Shown one piece after another: positions 1 to 4,894 of a stretch of 5,492 bases of DNA; the stretch's first letter is position 1, and every line of letters starts with the position of its first letter. The stretch is from contig CP059259.1 of assembly GCA_013693815.1 (NCBI GenBank), forward strand, positions 126,271 to 131,762, in the 5' to 3' direction. The notes beneath the pieces are model-generated. The model searched no databases. It was not told where the DNA came from and saw nothing but the letters and a program-made list of their open reading frames with translations. The translations under genes were made by a program, and so were the position numbers. The DNA is from Nocardioidaceae bacterium. GTDB taxonomy: Bacteria; Actinomycetota; Actinomycetes; Propionibacteriales; Nocardioidaceae.

Positions 1-231
1 CTCAAAGGCGGGGGTGGCAGCGTCTTCGCGACAGCTCTCGCAGCCTTGTTCGTCACCCAACTGGTTCAAGTGACCCTGGCTCTCGGTGCCCCTACCTCGT
101 CGCAACTGCTCGTGCAAAGCGTTGCCATCGTGTTGGCCGTCGTCTTCCGGTCATGGTCTCCGTCCAGCTTGGTCCGTAAGCAACGCCCGAGACGAGGCCC
201 AGGACGGACGCCCCTTCCCATCGGTCGATAG
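1..231 (+). CDS. Sugar-type ABC importer permease, C-terminal fragment (RbsC-like)
   Basis: The reading frame is open from the first base and ends at TAG 229-231, so only the last 76 residues of a larger protein are present. The fragment has a glycine-rich turn (LKGGGGSVFAT) followed by two hydrophobic stretches, roughly residues 10-28 and 34-50. The second ends in VAIVLAVVFRSW, and a basic, proline-rich cytoplasmic tail follows. This is the usual ending of RbsC/BPD_transp_2 permeases, which form the membrane channel of ribose, xylose and related importers. The family call rests on this pattern and on the RbsB-like binding protein 72 bp downstream. The importer's ATPase is not in the window and presumably lies upstream. 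The 26-residue charged tail is longer than I would expect for the family. The substrate is unknown. Confidence 0.72.
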   Translation, partial: LKGGGGSVFATALAALFVTQLVQVTLALGAPTSSQLLVQSVAIVLAVVFRSWSPSSLVRKQRPRRGPGRTPLPIGR

Positions 232-303
232 CGAGGAGGCATTACTCCGTAGCTTTCCCACTTTGAAATCCACCACTCCCTACCAGAAACGAGAAACCCG
301 ATC

Positions 304-1422
304 ATGCGTACTTTTGGAACAATCGCCGGACTGGCGGCTCTGACGCTGGCATCAGCGGCTTGTGCTGCCGAGAGCAGCAACAGCGCGACGCCGGACATTA
401 ACGAGGTCTCGGACGAGGTCGTGACCATCGAACCTCACCAAGAAGTCGAACTGTCCGAATGGTGTGGTGACAAGGAACTCAAGATCGGGATGGTCGAGGG
501 CCACGACAACTCCTGGCGGCGGGCTGTACGGGCTGTCGCGGAGAACGAAGTCGCCAAGTGCTCGGCCCTTGACCCGAACGTGCGTTGGGTATCGGCGGGT
601 GGCGACCAGCAAAAGGCGATCAGTGACATCAATGGCTTGGTCGCCCAAGGGGTGGACGTGATGTTGGTCAACCCGGACTTCGGTGCTGCTGAGCTACCCG
701 CATTGCGAGCCGCGACGAAGGCAGGCGTGACCGTGATCGTCTGGTCGCAGGACCCCGGCGGGAAGCCGGGTGTGGACTACTCCGGCAAGATCGTCCAGGA
801 CCTCGAGAGTGTCGGGAAGGACATGGCGACCTGGATCGGCGAAACGGTCGGCGAGGGGAATGCCGTTTTCCTGGGCGGTATCCCCGGAGCTGCCGTGAGT
901 GCCAACTTGATCGCTGCCGTCAAGCAAGGACTGGCCGACTACCCCGACATCAAACTGTTGGTCGATGAGCCTGTCACCACGGATTGGAACAAGGTTGGAA
1001 CACAACGGGCCGTGAGCGGATTACTCGCCCGCTACCCGAAGATCGACGGAATCATGACCGACTGGGGCCTGACCGCCCAAGCCGCTATCGAGGCATTCGC
1101 AAGTGCCGGCGCACCCATTCCCGCAACCGCAACGCTGGCGTCCACCAACGAGCTCGGCTGTGCCTGGAAGAAGATGAACGAGCAGGGGAAGGACGTTCCT
1201 CTCTTCACGATCGACTACTCGGTCGACAACGTGATTCCTGCGCTCCACATGGGTGTCCAACTTGCCAACGGCATGGACGTGCCGACCGTGGCCAAGTTCC
1301 ACATGCTGCCCTACGCCGATACTCCGAACGACAAGCTCCCCGACTGTGACCCGAACCTCCCGCTGGACGTGGACCTCTCTGCCCCGTTGACCCGCGAAGA
1401 ACTTGCAGCGACGGTGGAGTAA
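304..1422 (+). CDS. ABC importer substrate-binding protein, RbsB-like (periplasmic-binding-protein type 1 fold)
   Basis: This 372-residue exported solute-binding protein probably captures a small molecule outside the membrane and delivers it to the permease encoded just upstream. The N-terminus has a short hydrophobic signal segment (residues 5-19) ending in ASAAC, so Cys20 could be lipidated. The residue at -3 is Ser rather than the usual Leu, so the lipobox is imperfect. The mature protein begins with an acidic, Ser-rich linker. Fold signatures are KIGMVEGHDNSWRRAV (about 60-75), the DQQKAISDINGLVAQGVDVMLVNP strand-helix region (101-124) and the hinge-side AVFLGGIPGAAVSA (187-200). The mature part has four further cysteines (54, 86, 286, 348) that could form disulfides. 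The ATG at 304 is preceded by a weak GAGAAA site 7 nt away. Sugar, polyol or another hydroxylated ligand is possible, but specificity cannot be read. Confidence 0.88.
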   Translation: MRTFGTIAGLAALTLASAACAAESSNSATPDINEVSDEVVTIEPHQEVELSEWCGDKELKIGMVEGHDNSWRRAVRAVAENEVAKCSALDPNVRWVSAGGDQQKAISDINGLVAQGVDVMLVNPDFGAAELPALRAATKAGVTVIVWSQDPGGKPGVDYSGKIVQDLESVGKDMATWIGETVGEGNAVFLGGIPGAAVSANLIAAVKQGLADYPDIKLLVDEPVTTDWNKVGTQRAVSGLLARYPKIDGIMTDWGLTAQAAIEAFASAGAPIPATATLASTNELGCAWKKMNEQGKDVPLFTIDYSVDNVIPALHMGVQLANGMDVPTVAKFHMLPYADTPNDKLPDCDPNLPLDVDLSAPLTREELAATVE

Positions 1423-1426
1423 GGAG
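1421..1426 (+). promoter_or_regulatory. Shine-Dalgarno site for the first SDR, overlapping the upstream stop codon
   Basis: AAGGAG overlaps the last two bases of the TAA that ends the binding-protein gene and lies 6 nt before ATG 1433. It decides the start: the in-frame codon at 1403 lies inside the upstream gene and would add ten residues with no family similarity. The overlap suggests translational coupling of the two genes. Confidence 0.8.
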
Positions 1427-1432
1427 CCCACG

Positions 1433-2305
1433 ATGTCAATGACGCACGCTGAGCGCCGTGGGAACGGTGCGGCATCGGGGCGAGTCGCTGGAAAAGTCGC
1501 ACTGGTCACCGGCGCCGCGCGCGGACAGGGACGCAGCCATTGCAGGATGTTGGCGGCGGAAGGTGCAGATATCATCGCGATCGATATCTGCACCGACCTC
1601 CCCACTGTTCCTTACTGGGGTGCGACCTCCACGGACCTGGAAGAGACTGCGAGGTTGGTCGAGGCCGAAGGTCGACAGATCGTCACGGCGTCCGCCGACG
1701 TTCGTGATCTGGCCCAACTCCAGGCCGCGGTGACGGCAGGTGTCGACCGGCTCGGGCGGCTCGACATCGTCGTCGCAAACGCCGGGATCATCAACTACGG
1801 TCAGCTGGTCGAGCTCACCGAAGACCAGTGGCAGACGGTCATCGACGTGAATCTCACCGGCGTGTGGAAGACGATCAGGGCCGCTGTCCCGAGCGTGATT
1901 GAAGCGGACAACGGCGGATCTGTCGTCCTGATCGGCTCGACAGGAAGCTTGAGAGGACTACCCACCGTCGGCCACTACGTGGCGACCAAACACGGAGTGT
2001 TGGGGCTGACGCGCACGTTGGCCATCGAGCTTGCCCCTCATTCGATCCGAGTCAACGCATTGGCGCCGACGAACGTGACAACCGACATGCTCAACAATCC
2101 GGGTGTTTTCAAGATGTTCCGGCCCGATCTGGCGACGCCGACGGCAGAGGACGCCTACCCGGCATTCGTCGACTTCCATCTGATGAAGCAGCCGGCGGTG
2201 GAGCCCGTCGATGTCAGCAATGCGCTTTTGTATCTCGTCTCCGAGACCGGCCGCTATGTCACCGGCACCATTCTCCCGGTCGATCTCGGGTTGCTGACCA
2301 AATAA
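1433..2305 (+). CDS. Mycofactocin-coupled short-chain dehydrogenase (SDR), copy 1
   Basis: A 290-residue NAD-dependent alcohol dehydrogenase of the SDR Rossmann fold. Visible motifs are TGAARGQG (26-33) for the dinucleotide, Asp51 after beta-2 (NAD preference), DV 89-90, NAG 116-118, and the catalytic set Asn140, Ser169, Tyr182 and Lys186 in HYVATK. The TGAARGQGRSH signature and the extra segment after beta-2 (about 52-80, with the VPY..AT..DLEET pattern) are typical of the mycofactocin-coupled subfamily, which includes carveol dehydrogenase. Members hold NAD(H) tightly and pass electrons to mycofactocin; this is family knowledge, not seen here. The start is 10 nt after the binding-protein gene, so the two are surely co-transcribed. 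A 15-residue polar extension precedes the fold. By hand alignment the protein is about 66% identical to the SDR at 4026. The substrate is presumably a secondary alcohol; identity unknown. Confidence 0.93.
   Translation: MSMTHAERRGNGAASGRVAGKVALVTGAARGQGRSHCRMLAAEGADIIAIDICTDLPTVPYWGATSTDLEETARLVEAEGRQIVTASADVRDLAQLQAAVTAGVDRLGRLDIVVANAGIINYGQLVELTEDQWQTVIDVNLTGVWKTIRAAVPSVIEADNGGSVVLIGSTGSLRGLPTVGHYVATKHGVLGLTRTLAIELAPHSIRVNALAPTNVTTDMLNNPGVFKMFRPDLATPTAEDAYPAFVDFHLMKQPAVEPVDVSNALLYLVSETGRYVTGTILPVDLGLLTK
1562..1594. repeat. Perfect inverted repeat inside the SDR copy 1 gene (12-bp arms, 9-nt spacer)
   Basis: GGTGCAGATATC at 1562-1573 is the exact reverse complement of GATATCTGCACC at 1583-1594. 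The spacer ATCGCGATC contains the palindrome ATCGCGAT. The repeat covers codons for about residues 44-54, around beta-2 and Asp51. The homologous region of the second SDR gene (about 4112-4144) keeps the protein motif but not the repeat, so the protein does not dictate it. It could fold as an mRNA hairpin or be a protein-binding site; chance is also possible. Confidence 0.85.
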
Positions 2306-2326
2306 CTCGCACCTTACTGAAGAAGT

Positions 2327-2343
2327 TGGCAGACGACCTGCCA
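2327..2343. repeat. Small hairpin in the gap between SDR copy 1 and osmC-like gene
   Basis: TGGCAG at 2327-2332 pairs perfectly with CTGCCA at 2338-2343 across a 5-nt loop. It sits in the 60-bp gap, 22 nt before the osmC-like start. No T run follows, so it is not a standard intrinsic terminator. It could be an mRNA-stability element or affect translation of the next gene. Confidence 0.5.
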
Positions 2344-2353
2344 CCGAATGAAC

Positions 2354-2362
2354 AGGAAAGAG
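2354..2362 (+). promoter_or_regulatory. Shine-Dalgarno site for the osmC-like gene
   Basis: The purine-rich AGGAAAGAG ends 3 nt before ATG 2366, and its AGGA core is 8 nt away. It favours this start over the in-frame ATG at 2348, which has no purine-rich site in front and would swallow the Shine-Dalgarno. Confidence 0.65.
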
Positions 2363-2365
2363 CCA

Positions 2366-2926
2366 ATGACGAACACAACCGTTGTCAACGGAGTGAACAC
2401 CACCGCCCTGAGCGACACCATCGAAGCCGTTCGCGCAAAGCGTGAGCTCGGTGAAGTGACGTTCAAGGTCAATGGGGAATGGAGGGGCGGCTTTCAGCTG
2501 GAGTCGGCGACCGGTGACCTCGTCCAGGCAGGCGAGGCAGATACCCGCCGAGCCGGCAAGTTCCGTATGAGCAGTGACGAGCCGCAGGCTTTGCTGGGCG
2601 GCGACACGGCTGTCTCGCCCGGGGAGTACCTCCTCCAGGCTCTGGCCGGCTGCTACACGGTGACGATGGCCGCGAACGCGGCATCCCGCGGCATCGAACT
2701 CTCTTCCTACCGGCTCGAACTCGAGGCCGACTTCGACCTATCCGGATTCCTCGGGATCGACAAGGACCAGGAGCCTGGCGCATTGGAAGTTCGCGTTCAA
2801 GTCGAGCTCGACGCGCCTGGCTCCACCAGGGAGGAACTCGAAGATCTGGTGGCCATCGTCGAAGCGTTCTCTCCTATCCGGGACACCTTGACAAGGTCCG
2901 TGAACGTGCGCACCTGGCTCGCGTGA
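2366..2926 (+). CDS. OsmC-family protein, single-cysteine type
   Basis: A 186-residue cytoplasmic protein of the OsmC/Ohr fold, whose classical members reduce organic hydroperoxides with two cysteines. The diagnostic region is SPGEYLLQALAGCYTVTMAA (84-103), which places Cys96 where the first catalytic cysteine lies. The second canonical site, usually a Cys-Pro pair, reads SP (Ser169-Pro170) in FSPIRDTLTRSVNV, and the protein has no other cysteine. The two-cysteine peroxidase cycle is therefore not possible within one chain. Many OsmC-like proteins of the YhfA type carry this change, and their function is poorly known. The first 30 residues are a variable N-terminal part. The gene lies 60 bp after SDR copy 1, and its TGA is 17 nt before the next start. 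A role in handling reactive or thiol-bound intermediates is inference. Confidence 0.88.
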   Translation: MTNTTVVNGVNTTALSDTIEAVRAKRELGEVTFKVNGEWRGGFQLESATGDLVQAGEADTRRAGKFRMSSDEPQALLGGDTAVSPGEYLLQALAGCYTVTMAANAASRGIELSSYRLELEADFDLSGFLGIDKDQEPGALEVRVQVELDAPGSTREELEDLVAIVEAFSPIRDTLTRSVNVRTWLA

Positions 2927-2931
2927 GTCTC

Positions 2932-2937
2932 GAGGAA
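2932..2937 (+). promoter_or_regulatory. Shine-Dalgarno site for the first SnoaL-like gene
   Basis: GAGGAA lies 6 nt before ATG 2944. It argues against the in-frame GTG at 2923, which overlaps the osmC-like stop codon but has no comparable site and would place this purine run inside the coding region. Confidence 0.65.
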
Positions 2938-2943
2938 ACCCTT

Positions 2944-3471
2944 ATGACTAGCTACTCCCGAGTCACGGACCCGCAGCAGCGCGTCGACCTCGAAGACCGA
3001 GCCGACATCCTCGAACTGCTGACCTACTATGCGCTCCTCTTCGACTCCGAGGATCTCGATGGCGTTGTCGATCTCTTCACCGAGGACGCCTACATAGAGT
3101 TCAGCTTCGACTTCGGCAATGCCGGGAAGGTCGTGGTCAACGGAAAGGCCGAGCTACGACCGTTCTGGGCCGACAACTTCGAATCCGCGCGGCAAGGGGG
3201 CACCCTGGTACGTCGTCATGGGCAGCCCAATACCGTGCTCCGGCGACTATCGGACAACAAGGTCGCAGGTACCACGATGGCGATGATCGGCTGGCGTGCT
3301 ACGCCGGGTAGCAATGCGTGGTACGGCGCCGAGCCGCACGATCCGACCTACATCACGGGACTGTACGAGGACGAGTTCACCAAGATCGGTGGACTGTGGT
3401 TCTTCTCTCGGCGGGTCGGGACCTTCGACCAGCCGCTGCCCGGCTTCTCGATGCCTGACCCGAATAACTGA
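2944..3471 (+). CDS. SnoaL/NTF2-like protein 1 (SnoaL_4 type)
   Basis: A 175-residue protein with the alpha+beta-barrel (NTF2-like) fold. The N-terminal helix region reads DRADILELLTYYALLFDSED (18-37), then DLFTEDAYIEF (43-53), the standard opening of SnoaL_4 domains. His92 (in RRHGQPNTVL) falls at the position of a conserved pocket histidine, and Tyr28/Tyr29, Asp34 and Asp48 are further candidates. Related folds include scytalone dehydratase, limonene-epoxide hydrolase and ring-hydroxylating dioxygenase beta subunits, so dehydratase, hydrolase or isomerase activity is possible, as is a non-catalytic role. Relative to its neighbour at 3506 it has an insertion around 118-134 (ATPGSNAWYGAEPHDP) and a proline-rich tail. 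It sits between osmC-like and the second SnoaL-like gene in the same transcription unit. The exact reaction is not known. Confidence 0.82.
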   Translation: MTSYSRVTDPQQRVDLEDRADILELLTYYALLFDSEDLDGVVDLFTEDAYIEFSFDFGNAGKVVVNGKAELRPFWADNFESARQGGTLVRRHGQPNTVLRRLSDNKVAGTTMAMIGWRATPGSNAWYGAEPHDPTYITGLYEDEFTKIGGLWFFSRRVGTFDQPLPGFSMPDPNN

Positions 3472-3486
3472 CCGACCCAGCTGACC
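3455..3486 (+). repeat. Three CTGACC direct repeats with 13-nt period
   Basis: CTGACC occurs at 3455-3460, 3468-3473 and 3481-3486, each 13 nt apart start to start. The array runs from the last codons of SnoaL-like gene 1 across its stop into the gap, ending 3 nt before the next Shine-Dalgarno. The bases between the hexamers are not conserved. It may be an accidental repeat or a small binding site. Confidence 0.45.
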
Positions 3487-3489
3487 AAC

Positions 3490-3496
3490 AGGAGGT
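3490..3496 (+). promoter_or_regulatory. Shine-Dalgarno site for the second SnoaL-like gene
   Basis: AGGAGGT is an almost complete match to the anti-Shine-Dalgarno and lies 9 nt before ATG 3506. It is among the strongest ribosome sites in the window and suggests efficient independent initiation. Confidence 0.8.
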
Positions 3497-3505
3497 AACA
3501 GTCAT

Positions 3506-3985
3506 ATGTCGAACTCCGAAGAATCGGAGATCAAGGACGTCATCTTCAAGTACGCCTGGGCGCTCGACACACGTGATTGGGCAGCGTTGGCCGAGGTGTT
3601 CACGCCCGATGCGCGAGGGGAATTCAGCGACCCGGGCTACGGCGATCAAGACATGGGCACGATCCTGCGGCTCTTCCAAGAAGGAGCCGAAACGGGTCCG
3701 ATCCGGCAATGGCAGCACTTTGTGACCAACCAGCTCATCACCCACAGAGAAGGCGATCGAGCGCGGATCAAGGCCTTCTTCACCTGCGCCTGGCGGTTCG
3801 ACGACCACCAGCAGCAGCCCCGCAACGAGGTGGCAATGGTCGGCGGAATTTACGAGAACGACCTTCTCAGGACTGTGAACGGCTGGCGGATCGCCGTCCT
3901 GCGGGCAACGACGTGGTGGGACCACGGTGGCAAAGAGGTCATGCCCGAATGGCGTTACCTCGGCAGAGGGCCGCTCTTCGGGTGA
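3506..3985 (+). CDS. SnoaL/NTF2-like protein 2 (SnoaL_4 type)
   Basis: A 159-residue NTF2-fold protein. The opening EIKDVIFKYAWALDTRDWAAL (8-28) followed by AEVFTPDARGEF (29-40) is the classic SnoaL_4 pattern, with Tyr16, Asp21, Asp24 and Asp35 at conserved pocket or helix positions. His71 in QWQHFVTNQLI aligns with His92 of the preceding protein. Later strands are RIKAFFTCAWRF (87-98), AMVGGIYENDL (110-120) and GWRIAVLRATTWW (126-138). The two neighbours share the fold and spacing of key residues but little sequence, so they look like old divergent relatives rather than a recent duplication. The protein is probably a small lyase, hydrolase or isomerase, or a partner of the first SnoaL protein. 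It is followed after 40 bp by the second SDR, in the same operon. Confidence 0.84.
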   Translation: MSNSEESEIKDVIFKYAWALDTRDWAALAEVFTPDARGEFSDPGYGDQDMGTILRLFQEGAETGPIRQWQHFVTNQLITHREGDRARIKAFFTCAWRFDDHQQQPRNEVAMVGGIYENDLLRTVNGWRIAVLRATTWWDHGGKEVMPEWRYLGRGPLFG

Positions 3986-4014
3986 AGTCGGACGCCCCAG
4001 GGACGTCTGTGATT

Positions 4015-4022
4015 GGAGGAGG
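4015..4022 (+). promoter_or_regulatory. Shine-Dalgarno site for SDR copy 2
   Basis: GGAGGAGG ends 3 nt before ATG 4026; its first GGAGGA is 5 nt away. It fixes the start of the second SDR at 4026 and excludes the longer in-frame extension from 3927, which overlaps the SnoaL-like gene. Confidence 0.78.
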
Positions 4023-4025
4023 AAC

Positions 4026-4859
4026 ATGAGACGAGTCGAAGGCAAGGTCGCCTTCGTCACCGGAGCAGCGCGGGGGCAGGGGCGAGCGCATTGCGTCAAG
4101 CTGGCATCGGAGGGAGCGGATGTCATAGCTGTCGATATCTGTGCCGATGTCGACACGGTTCCCTACCCCGGAGCCACCCCCGAAGATCTCGAGCAGACGG
4201 TGAGACTGGTGGAGGAAACCGGCGGCGGGAAGATCGCTGCCAGTCAGGTCGATGTACGGGATCTGAAAGCGCTCCAAGCTGCCGTGTCGGCCGGCGTCGA
4301 CAGATTTGGGCGGCTCGACATCGTGGTGGCCAATGCCGGCATCTCCACTTTCAACGAGATGATCGACCTCGACGAGGCGCAGTGGCAGACGATGATCGAC
4401 GTCAACCTGACCGGTGTATGGAAGACCATTCGCGCGGCGGTTCCCGCTGTCATCGACGCAGGCAACGGCGGATCGGTGGTGTTGATCAGCTCGACGGCAG
4501 GCCTGAAGGCATTCCGCGCGATCGGCCACTATGTGGCGTCCAAGCACGGCGTGCTCGGACTGATGCGCACTCTGGCCATCGAACTGGCGGCCCACGACAT
4601 CCGCGTCAACTCGATCCACCCTGCGAACGTCGAGACCGACATGATCACCAATCGATACTGCTATCAGCTGTTTCGCCCCGACCTCGAAGCGCCGACGGCC
4701 GCAGACGCATATCCGGCGTACCTCGGGCTGAATCTCCTCCAGGAGCCGTGGGCGCAGCCGGCGGATATCTCCGAGGCCCTGATGTTCCTGGTCTCGGATG
4801 AGGCGCGATATATGACAGGGGTTCCACTACCAGTCGATCTCGGGCTCTTGACCAAGTAA
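4026..4859 (+). CDS. Mycofactocin-coupled short-chain dehydrogenase (SDR), copy 2
   Basis: A 277-residue SDR that begins right at the Rossmann fold (MRRVEGKVAFVTGAARGQG). Key positions are the dinucleotide loop 12-19, Asp37 (NAD preference), DV 76-77, NAG 103-105, and catalytic Asn127, Ser156, Tyr169 and Lys173. It has the same post-beta-2 segment (about 38-70) as the mycofactocin-coupled family, and both its length and layout resemble carveol dehydrogenase. My hand alignment with the SDR at 1433 gives about 180 identities in 274 columns, with one single-residue gap. Differences concentrate in substrate-side regions: residues 106-114, 159-166 and the lid around 207-215 (ITNRYCYQL against LNNPGVFKM). 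That suggests different substrates or stereochemistry and a shared cofactor. It is the last gene before a probable terminator. The substrate is not known. Confidence 0.93.
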   Translation: MRRVEGKVAFVTGAARGQGRAHCVKLASEGADVIAVDICADVDTVPYPGATPEDLEQTVRLVEETGGGKIAASQVDVRDLKALQAAVSAGVDRFGRLDIVVANAGISTFNEMIDLDEAQWQTMIDVNLTGVWKTIRAAVPAVIDAGNGGSVVLISSTAGLKAFRAIGHYVASKHGVLGLMRTLAIELAAHDIRVNSIHPANVETDMITNRYCYQLFRPDLEAPTAADAYPAYLGLNLLQEPWAQPADISEALMFLVSDEARYMTGVPLPVDLGLLTK

Positions 4860-4875
4860 CAGAGCAGACGCGCTC

Positions 4876-4894
4876 GGCCCGGCAGTGGGCCTTT
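4876..4894 (+). terminator. Probable weak intrinsic terminator of the operon
   Basis: GGCCC at 4876-4880 pairs with GGGCC at 4887-4891 over a 6-nt loop (GGCAGT), followed by TTT at 4892-4894. It lies 17 nt after the stop of SDR copy 2 and touches the fbiC stop codon on the other strand. The stem is short and the T run has only three bases, so termination may be partial. The reverse strand lacks a T run, so this does not serve fbiC. Confidence 0.5.

Noticed and set aside
232..303. Possible promoter (TTGAAA at 263-268) and orphan GAGGAGG at 233-239 before the binding-protein gene
   Set aside because: No acceptable -10 element follows at 16-18 nt, and the purine run has no start codon within reach. 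The gap is better read as a simple intercistronic spacer.
754..770. GC hairpin CCCGGC/GCCGGG with 5-nt loop in the binding-protein gene
   Set aside because: Only 6-bp arms, encodes a natural Pro-Gly-Gly turn, no T run; expected by chance in GC-rich coding DNA.
1403..1432. N-terminal extension of SDR copy 1 from an upstream in-frame codon
   Set aside because: It overlaps the end of the binding-protein gene, and the good Shine-Dalgarno at 1421-1426 points to ATG 1433.
3377..4156. Long minus-strand open frame (259 codons) resembling another minus-strand frame at 1021-1605
   Set aside because: The likeness is confined to the parts antisense to the two SDR N-termini and simply reflects the SDR paralogy read backwards. 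It opposes well-supported plus-strand genes and has no family signature.
3939..4619. Minus-strand open frame of 226 codons across SDR copy 2
   Set aside because: Shadow frame opposite a clear SDR with all motifs intact; composition is rich in Arg, His and Asp as expected from antisense reading of GC-rich DNA.
4013..4801. Plus-strand open frame of 262 codons overlapping SDR copy 2 in another frame
   Set aside because: Very arginine-rich, low-complexity translation typical of a frame-shifted GC-rich gene; no recognisable domain.
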